This document shows positions 45,567 to 57,860 of a stretch of 64,000 nt of DNA, one piece after another; position 1 is the stretch's first letter, and each line of letters starts with the position of its first letter. The DNA is taken from the NCBI GenBank assembly GCA_933228675.1, contig OW121741.1, positions 72,490,629-72,554,628 on the forward strand. The letters are read 5' to 3'. Below the pieces are notes generated by a model. The model saw nothing but the letters and a program-made list of their open reading frames with translations, searched no databases and was not told where the DNA came from. Origin of the DNA: Stomorhina lunata. Lineage: Eukaryota; Arthropoda; Insecta; Diptera; Rhiniidae. Made by a program: the position numbers and the translations under genes.

Positions 45567-47205
45567 TTTTATTTCACTTTCAATTTTATTTTTTATTCAA
45601 GAAATTTTTAACAAAAATCATAAAAATTCTTAAAATTGACACAAACACGAAAAGAATTCAAATTTCACTAATGGATCTTGTTAACATGTTGGGGGCTAAT
45701 GTGCCTTCAACTTTAGCGTGTGCCTAAGAAGAACGAGCGACCATCAGACAACTCACACATGTCGTTAATGGACTCGAAATTATTGATGTCGACAGATTTT
45801 ATTGATTTGTTAATGTTTTTGAATGTTCGGAGTCGTTGTCAGTAACACATTTTAAATGATATCTTATAGTTTTGATTCTAATTTCTAGAGAGGCAAGAAT
45901 ACAAAAAAAGAAGAAGGTATTTTAGCAGATATCCTACTTCATTGTATTATTAATCAATATTAATATAAGGTATTTGAAATTAAGTATAAATAGCCAGATC
46001 GCTATACATAAGTAGCCTGAATAATGTTTTGGCGAAATTTGGTATCAAATATAACTGATTCTAAAGTAGTTATATTTTATATCATCTTCTTCTTCAATAT
46101 CTTACATTATAAATATGAATAAAAAGTTCCTAAATTCAGTGTTTCTAAAAGATCGGAAAATTTTTCATTGAAAATTGCTGCATTTATTCTTTAGCTAATT
46201 TTTCTACAATTGAATAAATTTCGATTAGAAGAAATTTATTTGCTCTAAAATTAAACATATTCCCAAACATCGAACATCTGAATTCGAAACACTTTTTACT
46301 TGATTTTCAATCACTGGCATTATTGGCTGATTTAACCTTATATTCTTTTTTATATTAGCCACTGATCGGATTAAGGTGCTAGGATCAAATGCAGACCATA
46401 AATCGCTTATCGGTTTATAAATCGCTTCATCGAAGGCGGTCCTATGGCATTTACCCGAAAATCAATTTTTATATAGATCATCATTGTATGAAGAAAAAAA
46501 TCTGAACTATTGGTAAATAATGTATACTAGCTAGTCATCCGTCCAACCTGATGTTCATCAACTTAGAAAGTTGGATGTCAGACTAATATTTCTATGCTCT
46601 TCAAACATCAACACTAACTTATTATATCTCTACCACCAAATGTGAGGTGGTAAAGATTAATAACCCTTATGTGTATACCAAGGTACCCCGGTAGCTTTAC
46701 CGATTTCACCTTAACTTTTTTAATGGAAACAGAAATCCCTTGATTTTAAGTCACAGGTACGACTAAGCCTTTTAAGACATTGCTCCAGTTTTTTCTTTGT
46801 GGTAATCTGCAGGGGGTTCTAACTATAACTGAAACTTTTTTTACTTTTTTTCGAATTCATTTAACAATCTATTTTAAAAAACCAAAAAAGGAGTTTAAAA
46901 AAGCGGTATGAAAAAAATACTTTTTTTCGTCTAGCTAGTCATGACATAGCGTTAGTCCATTGCATCAAAAATGGATATTTAAATATCTTAAGGCCTTAAA
47001 AAAGTAAAACTAGTCAAATTAGAAAGGTCTTCAACCGATTTTAAGGTTATATTATGTATTTGGATTATGGGGGGTCAAATGTACCAAAATTGGGGGCTAC
47101 ATCTTAATGTAGTACTTAATACAAAATTATGGTATATATATATATATCGAGTCCTTAAATTATAATGATCGCAACAAGGCGAATATATCGAGACCTTTGA
47201 ATAAA
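45567..47205. other. Mostly unrecognised DNA with a DINE-like scrap
   Basis: At 46545-46660, CATCCGTCCAACC, TCAGACTAATATTTCTATG and CCACCAAATGTGAGGTGG resemble the head of a DINE-1-like element, strongly decayed. The rest holds no recognised feature. A TATA microsatellite is at 47133-47147. Confidence 0.4.
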
Positions 47206-47209
47206 ATAA

Positions 47210-47600
47210 TCGTAAGCGACATTTCGTTAAATATCTCTTGAACTATTAGAGATAGCGTTGTACTGTAAGCATATTTTTCTTTCTTTCTTAAGTAGTTTTC
47301 GAATGTGTAAAATTCTTTTTGAGAGGTTTATATTTACGAAAGTTATACGAACCAATAAGTTTTTCATACAACGGTGCTCAACTTTGGCTTAGTGTAAAGG
47401 CCACTGTGCTAATAATAGACATTTTTTAAAAATTGGTCTAAAACTCTAACTACCTATTGCCCGATTTCTGCATATTGCGCCACAATCCTCCCAGTATCTT
47501 AAAAATTATTGAAGTAAAAAACTTCAAATACAATACTTTGCACCATAACTTCTAAACCATTTGGAAAAAATTTAATTAGTTTGTCGAAAGTAGCAAACTA
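47210..47600 (+). repeat. Dispersed repeat shared with 39170-39560
   Basis: Diverged direct copy of 39170-39560, same order of landmarks. Function and class unknown. Confidence 0.5.
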
Positions 47601-48620
47601 ACAAAGAACAAAACTGTTATGTACCAAAACATTAATTACAATTTTTTGTCGCTTATGATCAATATTTTTCCTGTCGCACTTGTATCCTTATAACCGCCAC
47701 ATTGACGTCGCCTTGAGATTTATTATAAACGAACGTGCATTGTAATTCTCAGAGTTATTTTCCGGGATCACGCATTTATTTTCTCCAAAAATGTTTGTTT
47801 ACAATCAGCGTTACCGCTGACAAATTTGAAAAAGTCGCAAAAAAAGTAGCTTTTTACAAAAAAAATCGCTCTCAACAAAAAAAAGTCGCACACTTATTTT
47901 AATAACATTTTTACTTAAACAATGAACAAAAAACTATAAAACAATACTTGAAAAGATATTATATAGGCAAAAATCAAACAGTTTTAATTTCTATGAAACC
48001 GACTTTCAACTCGAATAATTTTTGTACTCTTAGGTGTTCGGAAAATCTTATTACAGATTTGAGCTCCTTCGACTTCTGGTATATTGAATACAAAACTTAG
48101 TATGCAAATTTTGTCTTCTTGTTTCGTTTCATTGGTCGTTGTTTTATGAAATAGACACAATACTTGGGGAATGAATCCATTGTCCTCTAAATTTTAATTT
48201 CGTTACTTCTAATACTACTTATGTATGAAGAATCTAAACTACATCGTAAACCGAGTTTTTGCCATTTAACATCTAAAAGCAAAAGCGCACCAAAAAATCA
48301 ATTTTTGCTAAAATTTCAAGAAGATTTTGAAAAAAGGTATATATTGCTTTGAATGGTTTTAGATAGTAAACTGAGACCAAATCACATGAGGTATGAAAGC
48401 GATGTCATTTAGAACCGATTTACATCCAAAGTTTGTCAAAAATCCCTTTACAGGTTTTATCTAAAAACATTTCACTGAAGCACATCGCGAACTTAGCACA
48501 AAATTGATCAGGAATGGTCTTAAAACTTTTCTTTAAAAAAGCTTTACCTTAGATCTGAAGCTCACCAAAATAATTTAAGGATTAATTATATAATAGTCCA
48601 AATGTTAAGGCATGTATAAT
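47601..48620. other. No recognised element or gene
   Basis: No supported feature; short frames, no inverted repeats of note. Confidence 0.4.
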
Positions 48621-48765
48621 GTTTGTTCCCGTACTCTAACGAAACTACCCAAACTTACCCAAACCTGTTCCCGTACAAAATTTTCAATACAAATTGTTGT
48701 TTTTTGGGTAATTTCTGACAACTTCGGACTGTTTTGGGTTGTTTCGTTAGAGTACGGAAACAAAC
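48621..48765. mobile_element. Short palindromic MITE
   Basis: Starts GTTTGTTCCCGTACTCTAAC and ends with the complement of GTTTGTTTCCGTACTCTAAC, continuing GAAACTACCCAAAC / GAAACAACCCAAAA. 145 bp, arms about 45 bp. The flanks TATAAT and TTATAA do not give a clear duplication. Confidence 0.72.
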
Positions 48766-50035
48766 TTATAAATTACTTATAAATATCATCATAAAACTAA
48801 ATAAAATAAAATGGTTTTTAAATTATTTTTTGAAATTTTTATTTTAACCGTTATAAATTCCGAGCGCATCGTGTAAAATCATTAACACGAACGGATTTTA
48901 CATTCACTAATGCAACTCCCATATCTTAGAATATTTCCTTAGACTTTCTGTATCTTCTAAGATCATGAGGGTTGTTGGGAAACTTCATCATCTTCTGACT
49001 CAGAACTTGATTGTATTTTAACTGGTGTTTCACCTTCTTAGTTTCATTAATACACTTTCTCGAACTATAAATCTACCGCATTAAAATATCGATGAAATAA
49101 TGACAAATGTATGTAGTTGTCAAAAAGGGCTCTGCCGCCCAAATATATTTGTTTTAGTTTTTTATTGTACAAAAAGATTTCTCAAAGTGATGGTATTTAT
49201 ACTTAAGTTAAAATGATTTTAGGGAATTTTAAATGAGATATTGAATATGGGCTAAATATAAAAATTTTAAATAATTTTGTAAAAAAGTGTCAAAAGTCGC
49301 ACAAAATTCGAAAAAGTAGCAAATAGGGGCCATCGAAGAAAAGTACACATACACATAAGGGATAATAAACAAGTGTATATTGGTAAACTCTCAAAAACAC
49401 TGAGACCTATTAAAACTGGTCAAAACCGTTCCATTATTCCCGGTAAATCCCATAGGACTAAAAGTTTTTAACGACCATAGTCTCAATTTTTAATTTTATT
49501 TCAAATTTTATTGAAATTTGTGCATATTTGGATATCCTGAAAGTATTAAATCCCCTTTAAATTAGGAGAAAAGTTTCAGAGTTTTCTTCTAGATCCCTAT
49601 ATCAGTAGGAGCTTATTTTTGCTGTTTCTGATAACAAGCTTAAACGGCGAAGGTATATTCTTAATTAATCGTCTAAAATAAGAGAAAGCTGACTCTTATC
49701 AGATCGAACTATATAAAGAAAAGCTAGCTAAAAAACTAAAATATAGATTGGAGAAGCTTCCTTAGGACTTCATTTAAGATGTAATTTTCATCAATTTAAA
49801 ATACATATTTACTTTATATTTCTCATGTTTTTTAGATGTTTCACAAATTTATCAGACCTACTGTGTAAATTGTGTTAGAACAAGGAAAATTGGTTATGGA
49901 ATAGAAGATAAAGGGAGTAATAATAATGGTTTTTAAATTTAAATTTTCATATTTTTTTTAGCGCTCTTGGTTAAGTTCAGAATCAGAGCAAATCTTTTGC
50001 ATTTCGGGTTTCTTCAAAGAAGCTCAAACTCTGAA
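48766..50035. other. Mostly unrecognised DNA
   Basis: A weak DINE family A resemblance occurs at about 49405-49465 (GGTCAAAACCGTTCCATTATT, then AATCCCATAGGAC). No other feature supported. Confidence 0.4.
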
Positions 50036-50039
50036 AGGG

Positions 50040-50655
50040 ACACAACGCTATCTGGATTCGATGGTTTTCTGATTCAATTGACTGAACAGAAGTCATGATT
50101 GGTGGGGATTTTAATGTTTCAAGCTTGCCTTGTTTTTTCGATTCAAAGATCCGATCTTCCAAGTATTAGCATTACATACACCGACCGAAAATGGAATACA
50201 ACTCTCATGTATAGGCCTATTTTAGAGCTTCTCTACCGAGTGAAAATGGAGGGCGAAAGTGCTCATCAGTAACAGTGGAGTATCCAACTCTATTGATCCA
50301 ATGGAGAACAGTCCCAATGTGAGTTGAGCCGCTAATACTTTGAAATATGTTCTAACGTAAACCCGATGCCTATAGTTTCTTATTTTATTAGAGCTCATTC
50401 CTTCTTGGTACATAAAACAGTAGACCAAGCAACACACTACAGAATTCGTTATTTAGTCGTAGAATTCGTTCCCCACTGAAGTCTTCGTGAAATTCGTTCT
50501 TCGCTGAAGTCTTCCCAGCCATTTGCAATATAAGTAAGCTAAAAGCAAATGTCCATTAACCCTGCTTCTGTTCCTCTCTCATAAGTAATCTAGTTTTCTA
50601 GTTTCAACGCAATGTATTGCATAATTTGGGGTCATCCCCAAAGTGCTAGCTTTCG
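50040..50655 (+). pseudogene. Jockey/CR1-like LINE, internally deleted
   Basis: The left piece decodes WTEVMIGGDFNVSSL (about 50085-50127), the endonuclease block with the catalytic GDFN motif. It jumps near 50150 to the RT C-terminus, with YIHRPKMEYNSHV-like sequence and ELLYRV-like, NSIDPMEN. The tail CAATGTATTGCATAATTTGG matches the 3' untranslated end of the LINE at 5336-6897. Reverse transcriptase is entirely missing. Heavily mutated. Confidence 0.7.
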
Positions 50656-50659
50656 ATAG

Positions 50660-50815
50660 AAAATTGGTACAGTGATTTTTGTCTATATAAGATATAAATT
50701 TTAATCCAAAACTATAAAAAAAATTACTACAAATTATCTTTAAAATTGAGACCTGTACTTTGATTATAAGCTTTGCGTCGGGTCAAGCCAGCCGACCAGA
50801 CCTACGGACTAAGAG
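50660..50815 (-). mobile_element. DINE-1-like head relic (family A)
   Basis: TTATCTTTAAAATTGAGACC, TTGATTATAAGC and AGCCAGCCGACCAGACC follow the complement of the family A head, with the GGCT/GTCC core reduced to a remnant. Confidence 0.55.
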
Positions 50816-51101
50816 ACACTACTTTTGTGGGTGAGCTCTGCTTTCAAATGAGTTTTCTTTTATCATATAAAAATAGATTGCAGAGACATTAAAATAGTAA
50901 AACACAACCACATTCCAGCGATGCTCCCATGATTAAATAGATGTGGACATCGTCGGACGTTCAATCCATCGATTCACATTGAATTTTTAGTATTGCTATC
51001 ATCTTCAAACAAATAGATAGCATTCTACGAAAACTTTATAGACCAATCAGCGTCAACAATAAATATCGACACATATTTAATCATGAGCTGTATGAGTTAT
51101 A

Positions 51102-52242
51102 AAGAGTGCTCTAAATAAAATTTGTAGTTGGATTTTCTTAAATAAAAATCAAACCGTTTAATATAAAAACTCTACAAAATACGCAAATATAATGACATAT
51201 TATAGAAAATCATTTAGCATTAAAATGTTTACTTAGTACTCGGGTTTTGCAAAATTATCGACTTTTTTCGGAAACCCTCCCATTAAAGATTTTACAGTTG
51301 CTTCTGATACCTTTTTGGAGCATGTGTTCCACCTGCGCTTAAAATCGGACATGTTCTTGGAAATCTTTCCTGTGTTCTTCAATTCCTTTTTTACCAGAGT
51401 CCAATACCTTTCCACAGGCCGAAGTTCTGGACAGTTAGGTGGATTTGCCTCTCGTGGTACAAAAATGACATTATTCTTTGAGTACCACTCAAGTGCCTTT
51501 TTTCCATAACAACTGCAAATAGCTTGCCTCACGAGAAACTTCTTAGGGAATTTTGTTTGTTTTTTTTTGTGCGGAACTCTTGCCGAACATTGCCCCGTTT
51601 ATCAGCAACATAAAAATCTTGACCAGGAAGTTGAGAAAAGTCTGCCAGTACGTATGTTTCATCATCCATCACACAACAGGTGTATTTTTTTATAAAATCA
51701 GACTTCAATTTTTTCGCTCGTTTTTTTGCTTGTAAGTTCTTTATAGCATTGCGATCTGGAACCTTTTGGACTTTGTATGTCTTCAGTCCAGCATAAGCTT
51801 TGACTCTATGTGCAAAATTCGTAGAACATTTCACCGTACGAGCTGCTTTTCTTAAAGAAGTGTTAGGCGCTCTTCGAAAGAGTCGCTCGACTTCTTTTGC
51901 CTTACCAATATCTGTAGGACCTTTTTTCCTCCCTGATCCAGGTTTTCTTTCAATGCTCAGGTTTTCCTTATACCGTCTGATGGAATTAGAAACCGTTCAA
52001 ATTTTTAGCTATTTTTTAAAAAGTCCATGACGGATTTTTTTAAAAAGTTTTAATTATATTTTCACGAACTTTTTTTTCGCAGTCCATTTTGATTGAAATA
52101 ACTATTGAAAATTAATAATTTCTAAAATAATAGTATCTGACATATCTATAGAAACTAACTTGATCAAAAAATAAATTATTTCTTGCACTATAGATAAATT
52201 TTGTCTAAAATAGTAAATGCATATTTTTTTTAGAACACTCTT
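51102..52242 (-). mobile_element. DD37E Tc1/mariner element, copy with internal deletion
   Basis: Ends AAGAGTGCTCTAAA and AAGAGTGTTCTAAA with TA at 51100-51101 and 52243-52244. 155 bp shorter than the copy at 13272-14567, mainly through one deletion in the catalytic domain. Otherwise very similar. Confidence 0.92.
51233..52087 (-). pseudogene. DD37E transposase lacking the second catalytic region
   Basis: Start ATG at 52087 (MDCEKK). As in the copy at 13426, an N-terminal shift separates the start from KKIAKNLK. The ERLFRRAPNTSLRKAARTVK region is in frame here and shows the ancestral reading. VMDDETYVLADFSQLPGQDF keeps the first Asp. Near 51535 a frameshift in an A-rich run ends this frame. 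Then the segment from GKISKVF to WPDLASCH is deleted between CAGTTGT-type ends, joining ICSC to YGKKALEW. The final Glu (RPVERYW) is present. Not functional. Confidence 0.87.
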
Positions 52243-52509
52243 TATGCTGACATTGCCATAGTAAAACGCTTTCAACAACAGCGTTTGCGTTGGCTAGGAC
52301 TCCAGCAAGAAAAGTGTTCCTGAGGAAACTCATAGAAGACTACAACCGAAACTTCGATGGAAGGACCAAGTAGAAGAAAATCTATCAAAGCTTGGTCTTC
52401 GAAATGCGAGAATATGCGCACAAGATCGAAGCGCACGGAATTTTAAAATATGCTCGACCTTTGACCTAAACAGGTTGTTATATAGGCCATTGAATTAAGT
52501 AAGTACTAG

Positions 52510-54250
52510 TACATGTCTTTAACAAAATTTAAATGTGTATAAATTTGGATAGGTGATAATTAATTTGTCGGAACAATTCACAAGAAAAATGTTGCAAGTA
52601 AATGATTTACACAAACTCTATCATTTTACGCAATATTCACAACATGGATCTTTAATATCGTGTTAAATATAAAAACGTCATCTACTAACATCTGAAGCAT
52701 CATCATATGCATAAAATACTGCAAAATGTTTAGGCGTCAAGTAATTTGTGCCACAAATAAAACTTTTTTTTTTGTTTGAATTCACGCCGAATGTCTCCCT
52801 TTGAAGTCAAACGTTATGGGACCCATGTGTCAACTTATATGAGTCTGAATACATTTTATTCGCGTTCGCTCCTAAACATTTTCATCGCCTACAGAAAGAG
52901 ACGCAGACATATGTGACATGTTAATTGTTCCAGAGTCTCATAAAGAAACAAGTTAATTGCAAATAAACGAGGTTAAATGGGGTCCAGGCTACAGCATCAT
53001 AGACGGAAGGGGCAATGGGACAATAAATGACAACGAATGTGAAAATTATGAAACACACGAATGCAAAATACATACATAGATACATATGTATGTTTAAACA
53101 TTCATACATACATAAATAATATTTTAAACATGAATAACAATAATCCTTTGATCCTCAATGGACGTGGTGTGCGATGATTATTTGCTATAATATTTAATGC
53201 AATAAAAAAATAAGAAAGAAAAAATATCCTTTCAAATAAAATCCAACATTAAACTTTCAGGTGCTCAAACACATGAGACAATCTCATATACTCAGATATT
53301 CATGGGAAAACGTAAATGTATGAGTTAGTGTCTGTGGCTGAGTGTGTGTGTGTGCGAGAGAGTGCTTATCAAATAAAAGGTGTGAAATATTAAACCTCTA
53401 TTCTCTGAAAAGGATTATGAATTATGACACTTTACAAAGTATCACCATCATCCAACTGTTTTGGGATGCAAATTTTATGTAAATGTGGGTGTTTTGATTG
53501 CTATAGAACTGTACAGAAATGATGTCCGAGTTGTCACAAAATTTTGCTAAGTGATAAATATTCATTAACACAAAATGCACAAACTCACACACATACACAC
53601 CTGAACAAATGGACACACACACACAGATTTAGATATACATTTCATACGGAGAAAACACTTGACTACGAATTTATTAATCACCAAATTATAACACTTTTGT
53701 AAGTCGCGTGTTGGTCAAGCTCAAAAGTGTCAAAAGGGATTTAACACCAGGTTACATGTTGATGACACATGATATTCCTACATACATATATACATTCTTA
53801 CATTCATGGATATTTGAATTTTGACAGTTTTCGCAAAATGACCAACGAACCAACCAGACGGACAGCCAGTCAACCAACAGCGACAAATGGATATATGACA
53901 AATCCTTAAATGACAGACGATTTATGCACGATTAACTATTTTTAATGCAAGTGAAATTTTGCTGTCGCTACTAATATCAATTATATGTATGTATGTACTT
54001 AAAACTTCACAAAAAGTACTTCAATGAGAGTCAAAGGAATTTATAAATTTTTGAATAGAAAAAGATTAAGATGTGGATTAATTTTTTTTCAAAATTTTTA
54101 ATTAATTAGTGAAGTTTTTGTATGTACAGTAAAATATATTTATCAAAGTAATTCGTTAAATAGTCCCAGATAATTAGAATGTTTAAGTAAAAAATGTCAT
54201 AGCTGACAAGACCGACATATCTATGCAATTTAAGTATATTCGTGTCAATT
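52510..54250. other. Apparently unique DNA with CA/GT microsatellites
   Basis: No transposon motifs. GT-rich run at 53343-53355 and CA-rich runs at 53585-53602 and 53613-53624. One of the best candidates in the window for ordinary non-repetitive host sequence. No exon recognised. Confidence 0.45.
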
Positions 54251-54254
54251 CTGG

Positions 54255-54623
54255 CAGAATAACAAGTGTCAAATGTGGACCGATTGTTACCCAACTTTTA
54301 TTATCGGCTTATGTTTACAAAAGACATAGCTGAGCAAAGTTTTACCTAAAATTACCAAAATTTATTTGGGGTTTATATAACTCAAGCGGCTGACGATTGA
54401 GTAAAATTTACATGTGTTTTGTTATTGTAACAAAAACAAAATACGTGTAAATTTCACTCAATCGTCAGCCGCTTGAGTTACATAAACCAGACATTAATTT
54501 TCTTTAGATTTATAAGCGTTTTTGTGCTTTTCTGGGTATTAAAAAGGCTTTTGAGAGTGTAGATTGTATGGGAGGTATGGTCAAATATGGGCCGATACCG
54601 AAATTCGGTTATTGATGCAAAAT
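54255..54623 (-). mobile_element. DINE-1-like relic (family A) with nested inserts
   Basis: GTCAAATGTGGACCGATTG, TAAGCGTTTTTGTGC and TTGTATGGGAGGTATGGTC, GGGCCGAT follow the complement of the family A middle. A hairpin element lies at 54370-54488 and a hAT-like MITE begins at 54624, so the relic likely continues weakly beyond 55072. Confidence 0.6.
54370..54488. repeat. 119-bp near-perfect hairpin (possible MITE)
   Basis: Arms GGTTTATATAACTCAAGCGG, CTGACGATTGAGTAAAATTT and their complements pair over about 55 bp with few mismatches, separated by a short AT-rich loop around TTGTTATTGTAAC. It sits in a DINE-1-like relic that lacks this block elsewhere, so it is an insertion. Confidence 0.8.
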
Positions 54624-55064
54624 CAGGGACCGAAAATAACTGTTATTTTTGAATTTTTGATTAAAAAAAGCAACCGCAAGGAAACGTCGGATCATTAAAA
54701 CAAGTATACCATTTTGATAGTCTTAGACCAAATTTTCATAAAATGTGATGCTTTTTTTTCAAAAAATAACTTTTATTTCAGCTCGAAAAAATAAAAGTTA
54801 AAAAATAACTTAAATTAAATAAAAGCTCAAGCTCGACAAGTCTTTTATTTAATTAAACAAAAAGGTCGAAAAATCACTAATATTAAGTTAAAAAATAACT
54901 TTTATTTTTGCTTTAAAAAATAAAAGTCAAAAATAACTGTTATTTTTTATCGAAAAAATAAAAGTCAAAAAATAATTTTTATTTCTGCTCGAAAAAATAA
55001 AAGTCAAAAAATAACTTTTAATTTCTGACTATTAAGATAAAAGTCGTAACAGTTACGGTCCCTG
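54624..55064. mobile_element. hAT-type MITE with 8-bp target duplication
   Basis: Termini CAGGGACCGAAAATAACTG and the complement of CAGGGACCGTAACTGTTA; CAGGG starts are typical of hAT. Flanks TGCAAAAT (54616-54623) and TGCAATAT (55065-55072) match at 7 of 8 positions. The interior is built of ATAACTTTTATTT / AAAATAAAAGTCAA repeats in both orientations. Non-coding. Confidence 0.85.
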
Positions 55065-55339
55065 TGCAATATTATAAATTTTTTGCTGTAAATGATATTT
55101 GTTTGAAAGATTGACTCGATTTTATCCAAAAAATATAGGGATTATCCTTGGATAAAAATACAAATATTTGTGCCAAATCTGAGCATACTGTGGCTTTGTT
55201 GGCTAGTATGACTTAAGCATAGCATATACTCTGTTACTGTTACTGCAACATTCATTTCTGTAATTTTTTCTATTCAAATTATTAATTACTGCATCAGCGG
55301 TAACCGCTTCAACAATAATATGCCTTCCAATTCGTATAT

Positions 55340-56450
55340 GTCCCTTGAAAATTTGAGCTCAAACGAATTAGGGGAAAGCATGCCCATGACTTGCTTAAAA
55401 TTTACAAAATAAATTTTTTCAATAATTTAATTAATACTCTAAAATAAAGAAATTCCAAAGTAAGATATGATTAACAATTCTGTGGCCTGCAACGGCTAAA
55501 AAGCTGAGTTTTGTCAAAATATTATTAGTTTTTTTTTCATAATAGAAAATGATACTTTTTCTCAGGTCGGTTTCAGAAATAATTTTTAGATTTTTTGAAA
55601 ATTTTGTTCAACAATTTTTACAAATTATGTATCGTTCCAGTTTCATAAAACAAACAGATTAGAAAACAAGTACTAAAGTCGGTCAAGCCCGACCATACGA
55701 AACCCTTCACCACTAAGATCAAATGTGTTATTTTTTCTGTATAAAGAAAAATATTTGCTAAATTTTGCCATCATATAAACATATTCTCTAAACTTATATA
55801 TTTAAGCTGTTTCCGTCATTTGGACTTATATAAGAGCTAGGGTCAAATGTGGACCGATTATATCGAAATTTGAAAAAAATTATGTATGCAAAAAATAAAC
55901 TAAAAATTCTCATTATCTTCGGATATACGAGCGTTTTAGTGATTTTTGTCTCATTAAGTGTTTTTAAGAAAGAGTTTGTATGGGAGCTATTGTCAAATGT
56001 GGGCCGATTTCAAAATTTGGTATAGTGATTTTACTTTACTGAGTACTGCTTATTCGTTTTAAATTTGGTGAAAAATATTGATATTTGTGGGACCTATGGG
56101 AGGTACTATAAATAATGGACCGATTTTGACGAATTTCAATAGCCATGGTCCCATTAGAAAAAAATGACCTGTACCAAATTTCATCAAAGTATCTTTAGAA
56201 TTGCGATATGTAGTTTGATTATAAGGTTAACATGGGGTCCAGCCAGACGGACGGACGGACGGACATCGCTAAATCGACTCAGAATGTGATTCTAAGCCTA
56301 TTGGGTCTAAGACAAATATTTCTAGGTGTCGCATACATCAGCACAAACTTTTAATACCCTTTCCACCTATGGTGGTGAAGGGTATAATAAAACTCAGAAA
56401 GAATGAAGTCATTTTCAGTTTCTTAGTAGTTTTTCTTTTGCATTATGAAC
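55340..56450 (+). mobile_element. Foldback relic split by a DINE-1-like element
   Basis: TAAAGAAATTCCAAAGTAAG, TTTTTCTCAGGTCGGTTTC and GAAAATTTTGTTCAAC parallel 17625-17810 of the foldback. AACAGATTAGAA at 55660-55671 continues as ATAAAACTCAG after 56386, matching the uninterrupted GACAAATAGGAGAATAAAAC. Confidence 0.65.
55671..56386 (-). mobile_element. DINE-1-like Helentron derivative (family A), copy
   Basis: Minus strand, both ends present: AACAAGTACTAAAG with hairpin GTCGGTCAAGCCCGAC at the 3' end, and CCACCTATGGTGGTG, AAGGGTATA at the 5' end. The core GGACGGACGGACGGAC is at about 56246-56262. About 90 bp shorter than the 44761 copy through small deletions. Confidence 0.86.
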
Positions 56451-57858
56451 AGTCATGCCCAAAAGGCAACCAAAAAATGCAAAAGAACATAAATGCCATA
56501 AGTTCGTGTGTGTATATAAGAAGCGATGTTTTTTTTTAATGCGAAACACAAACCAGTTTCTGACCCAACGTTGTCAGGTTTTTGGGGATTTTATCCCAAA
56601 AAAAATCGCAAATCGACTTTGACTTTCCATAACAAGCAAGTTAGGACTTTCTAGTTTACACCACGTGAAAGAGCGTCTCAAAAATTATCGAAACCAAAAA
56701 AAAGTGGACAAATTTTTTTGAGTCATAAGCCATCTTTTCATAGGCCGGGTCACATAAGTCTATTTAACGTATATTTGCACATAAATAAGTATGAATGAAA
56801 TGAAAATTTAGTTACTATCGATCAATTCTTCATTGTCTATAACACTGACAAAACATACATTGGAAGGACTAGTGATTTCTGACAAGGTGATTCTTCAAAT
56901 AATATATCATCAGCTCCATTCTGAGCGTTATTTTGCGCATGTTTCTATTTTGAAGACTACAGTTATGAGCTTTCCGGCGTTTTCTGTAGTTAACCTGTTG
57001 CGTTTTGTGAGTGAATAAAACTTTAAGTGCTAAAAGAAAGTTCGATAGCAGCCGAAGTGCATGGGACGGTCAATATGCGAACAGTAATTCTTAATTATTC
57101 CGTTCATACGCAAATGCTTTTCCACCACGTAGAAGGAGATACTCCTCCTATGCAGCTCCAAACTAAAATGTAGCACCACAAACCCTCACTGGCTTTATAA
57201 TTTGCAACACTCACATTTATATCTAAATCGGACCCCATTTCGTTAATGAACTGCAATCTATGGTGGTGGCAATAGCCCAGCTGATAATTTTGGGAATTTC
57301 GCTTTTCAAAGTATAAACTTCATATACAACAGATGTTGCGGAGACTGTCACTTTTCAAAATAATATTACCGTATTTTGAATGTGCCTTGATTAAAATTTA
57401 TATTTTTGTTTCTAAATAATTAAAAAATTGACAATAAAAATTGTCTGTTTAGTCTTTCAAAATATTTTTATAAACAACCCACCAAAGGTAGAAAAATAGT
57501 ATTAACCTGGAATTTATAGGGTATTTACCCACTGTCTGAGTAAAAACCGGGTAGCCATTTCCTAATTCTTCTAATATTTTTTAAATTAAAATATTTTTTT
57601 TTTTTAATACGACCTCACTTTTATGTTAGACCCAAAAAACAAAGCTTACCTCTTTTCTTTTAAGGTAGTTTTAGTCGTTTAGTGGGATGCGAACCTTCGA
57701 ACATGTAATACAATATGTTAATCAAAGTCAAATAAAAATTAAACCTATAGAAAAAATTATACATCCTAGTGTACATTTTAGTACAATATATGTTGGTATT
57801 AACATACATTTGCAGTTTTATTTCCCTTAAAAAGCTGTAACACAATCGCATACATATA
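56451..57858. other. No recognised element or gene
   Basis: The frame at 56833-57018 (61 residues) has no recognised domain. Otherwise featureless. Confidence 0.4.
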
Positions 57859-57860
57859 CA

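Larger units (their letters stand above)
50945..52500 (+). pseudogene. RTE-type LINE C-terminus split by a DD37E element
   Basis: The left part reads ILRKLYRPISVNNKYRHIF, then NHELYEL (about 51024-51099). The right part resumes ADIAIVKRFQQQRLRWLGL (52245 on), then frame-broken RKLIEDYNRNF and AQDRSARNFKICSTFDLNRL. The tail TAAGTAAG follows at about 52495. The transposon sits between the Leu and the Tyr-Ala codons; excising it with one TA restores GAG TTA TAT GCT GAC. The upstream RT is not recognisable. Confidence 0.82.

Noticed and set aside
53343..53355. GT/CA runs near 53.3-53.6 kb as a regulatory element
   Set aside because: Ordinary dinucleotide microsatellites; nothing else supports regulation.
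56833..57018. 61-residue open frame as a gene
   Set aside because: No family resemblance and length within chance expectation for this DNA.
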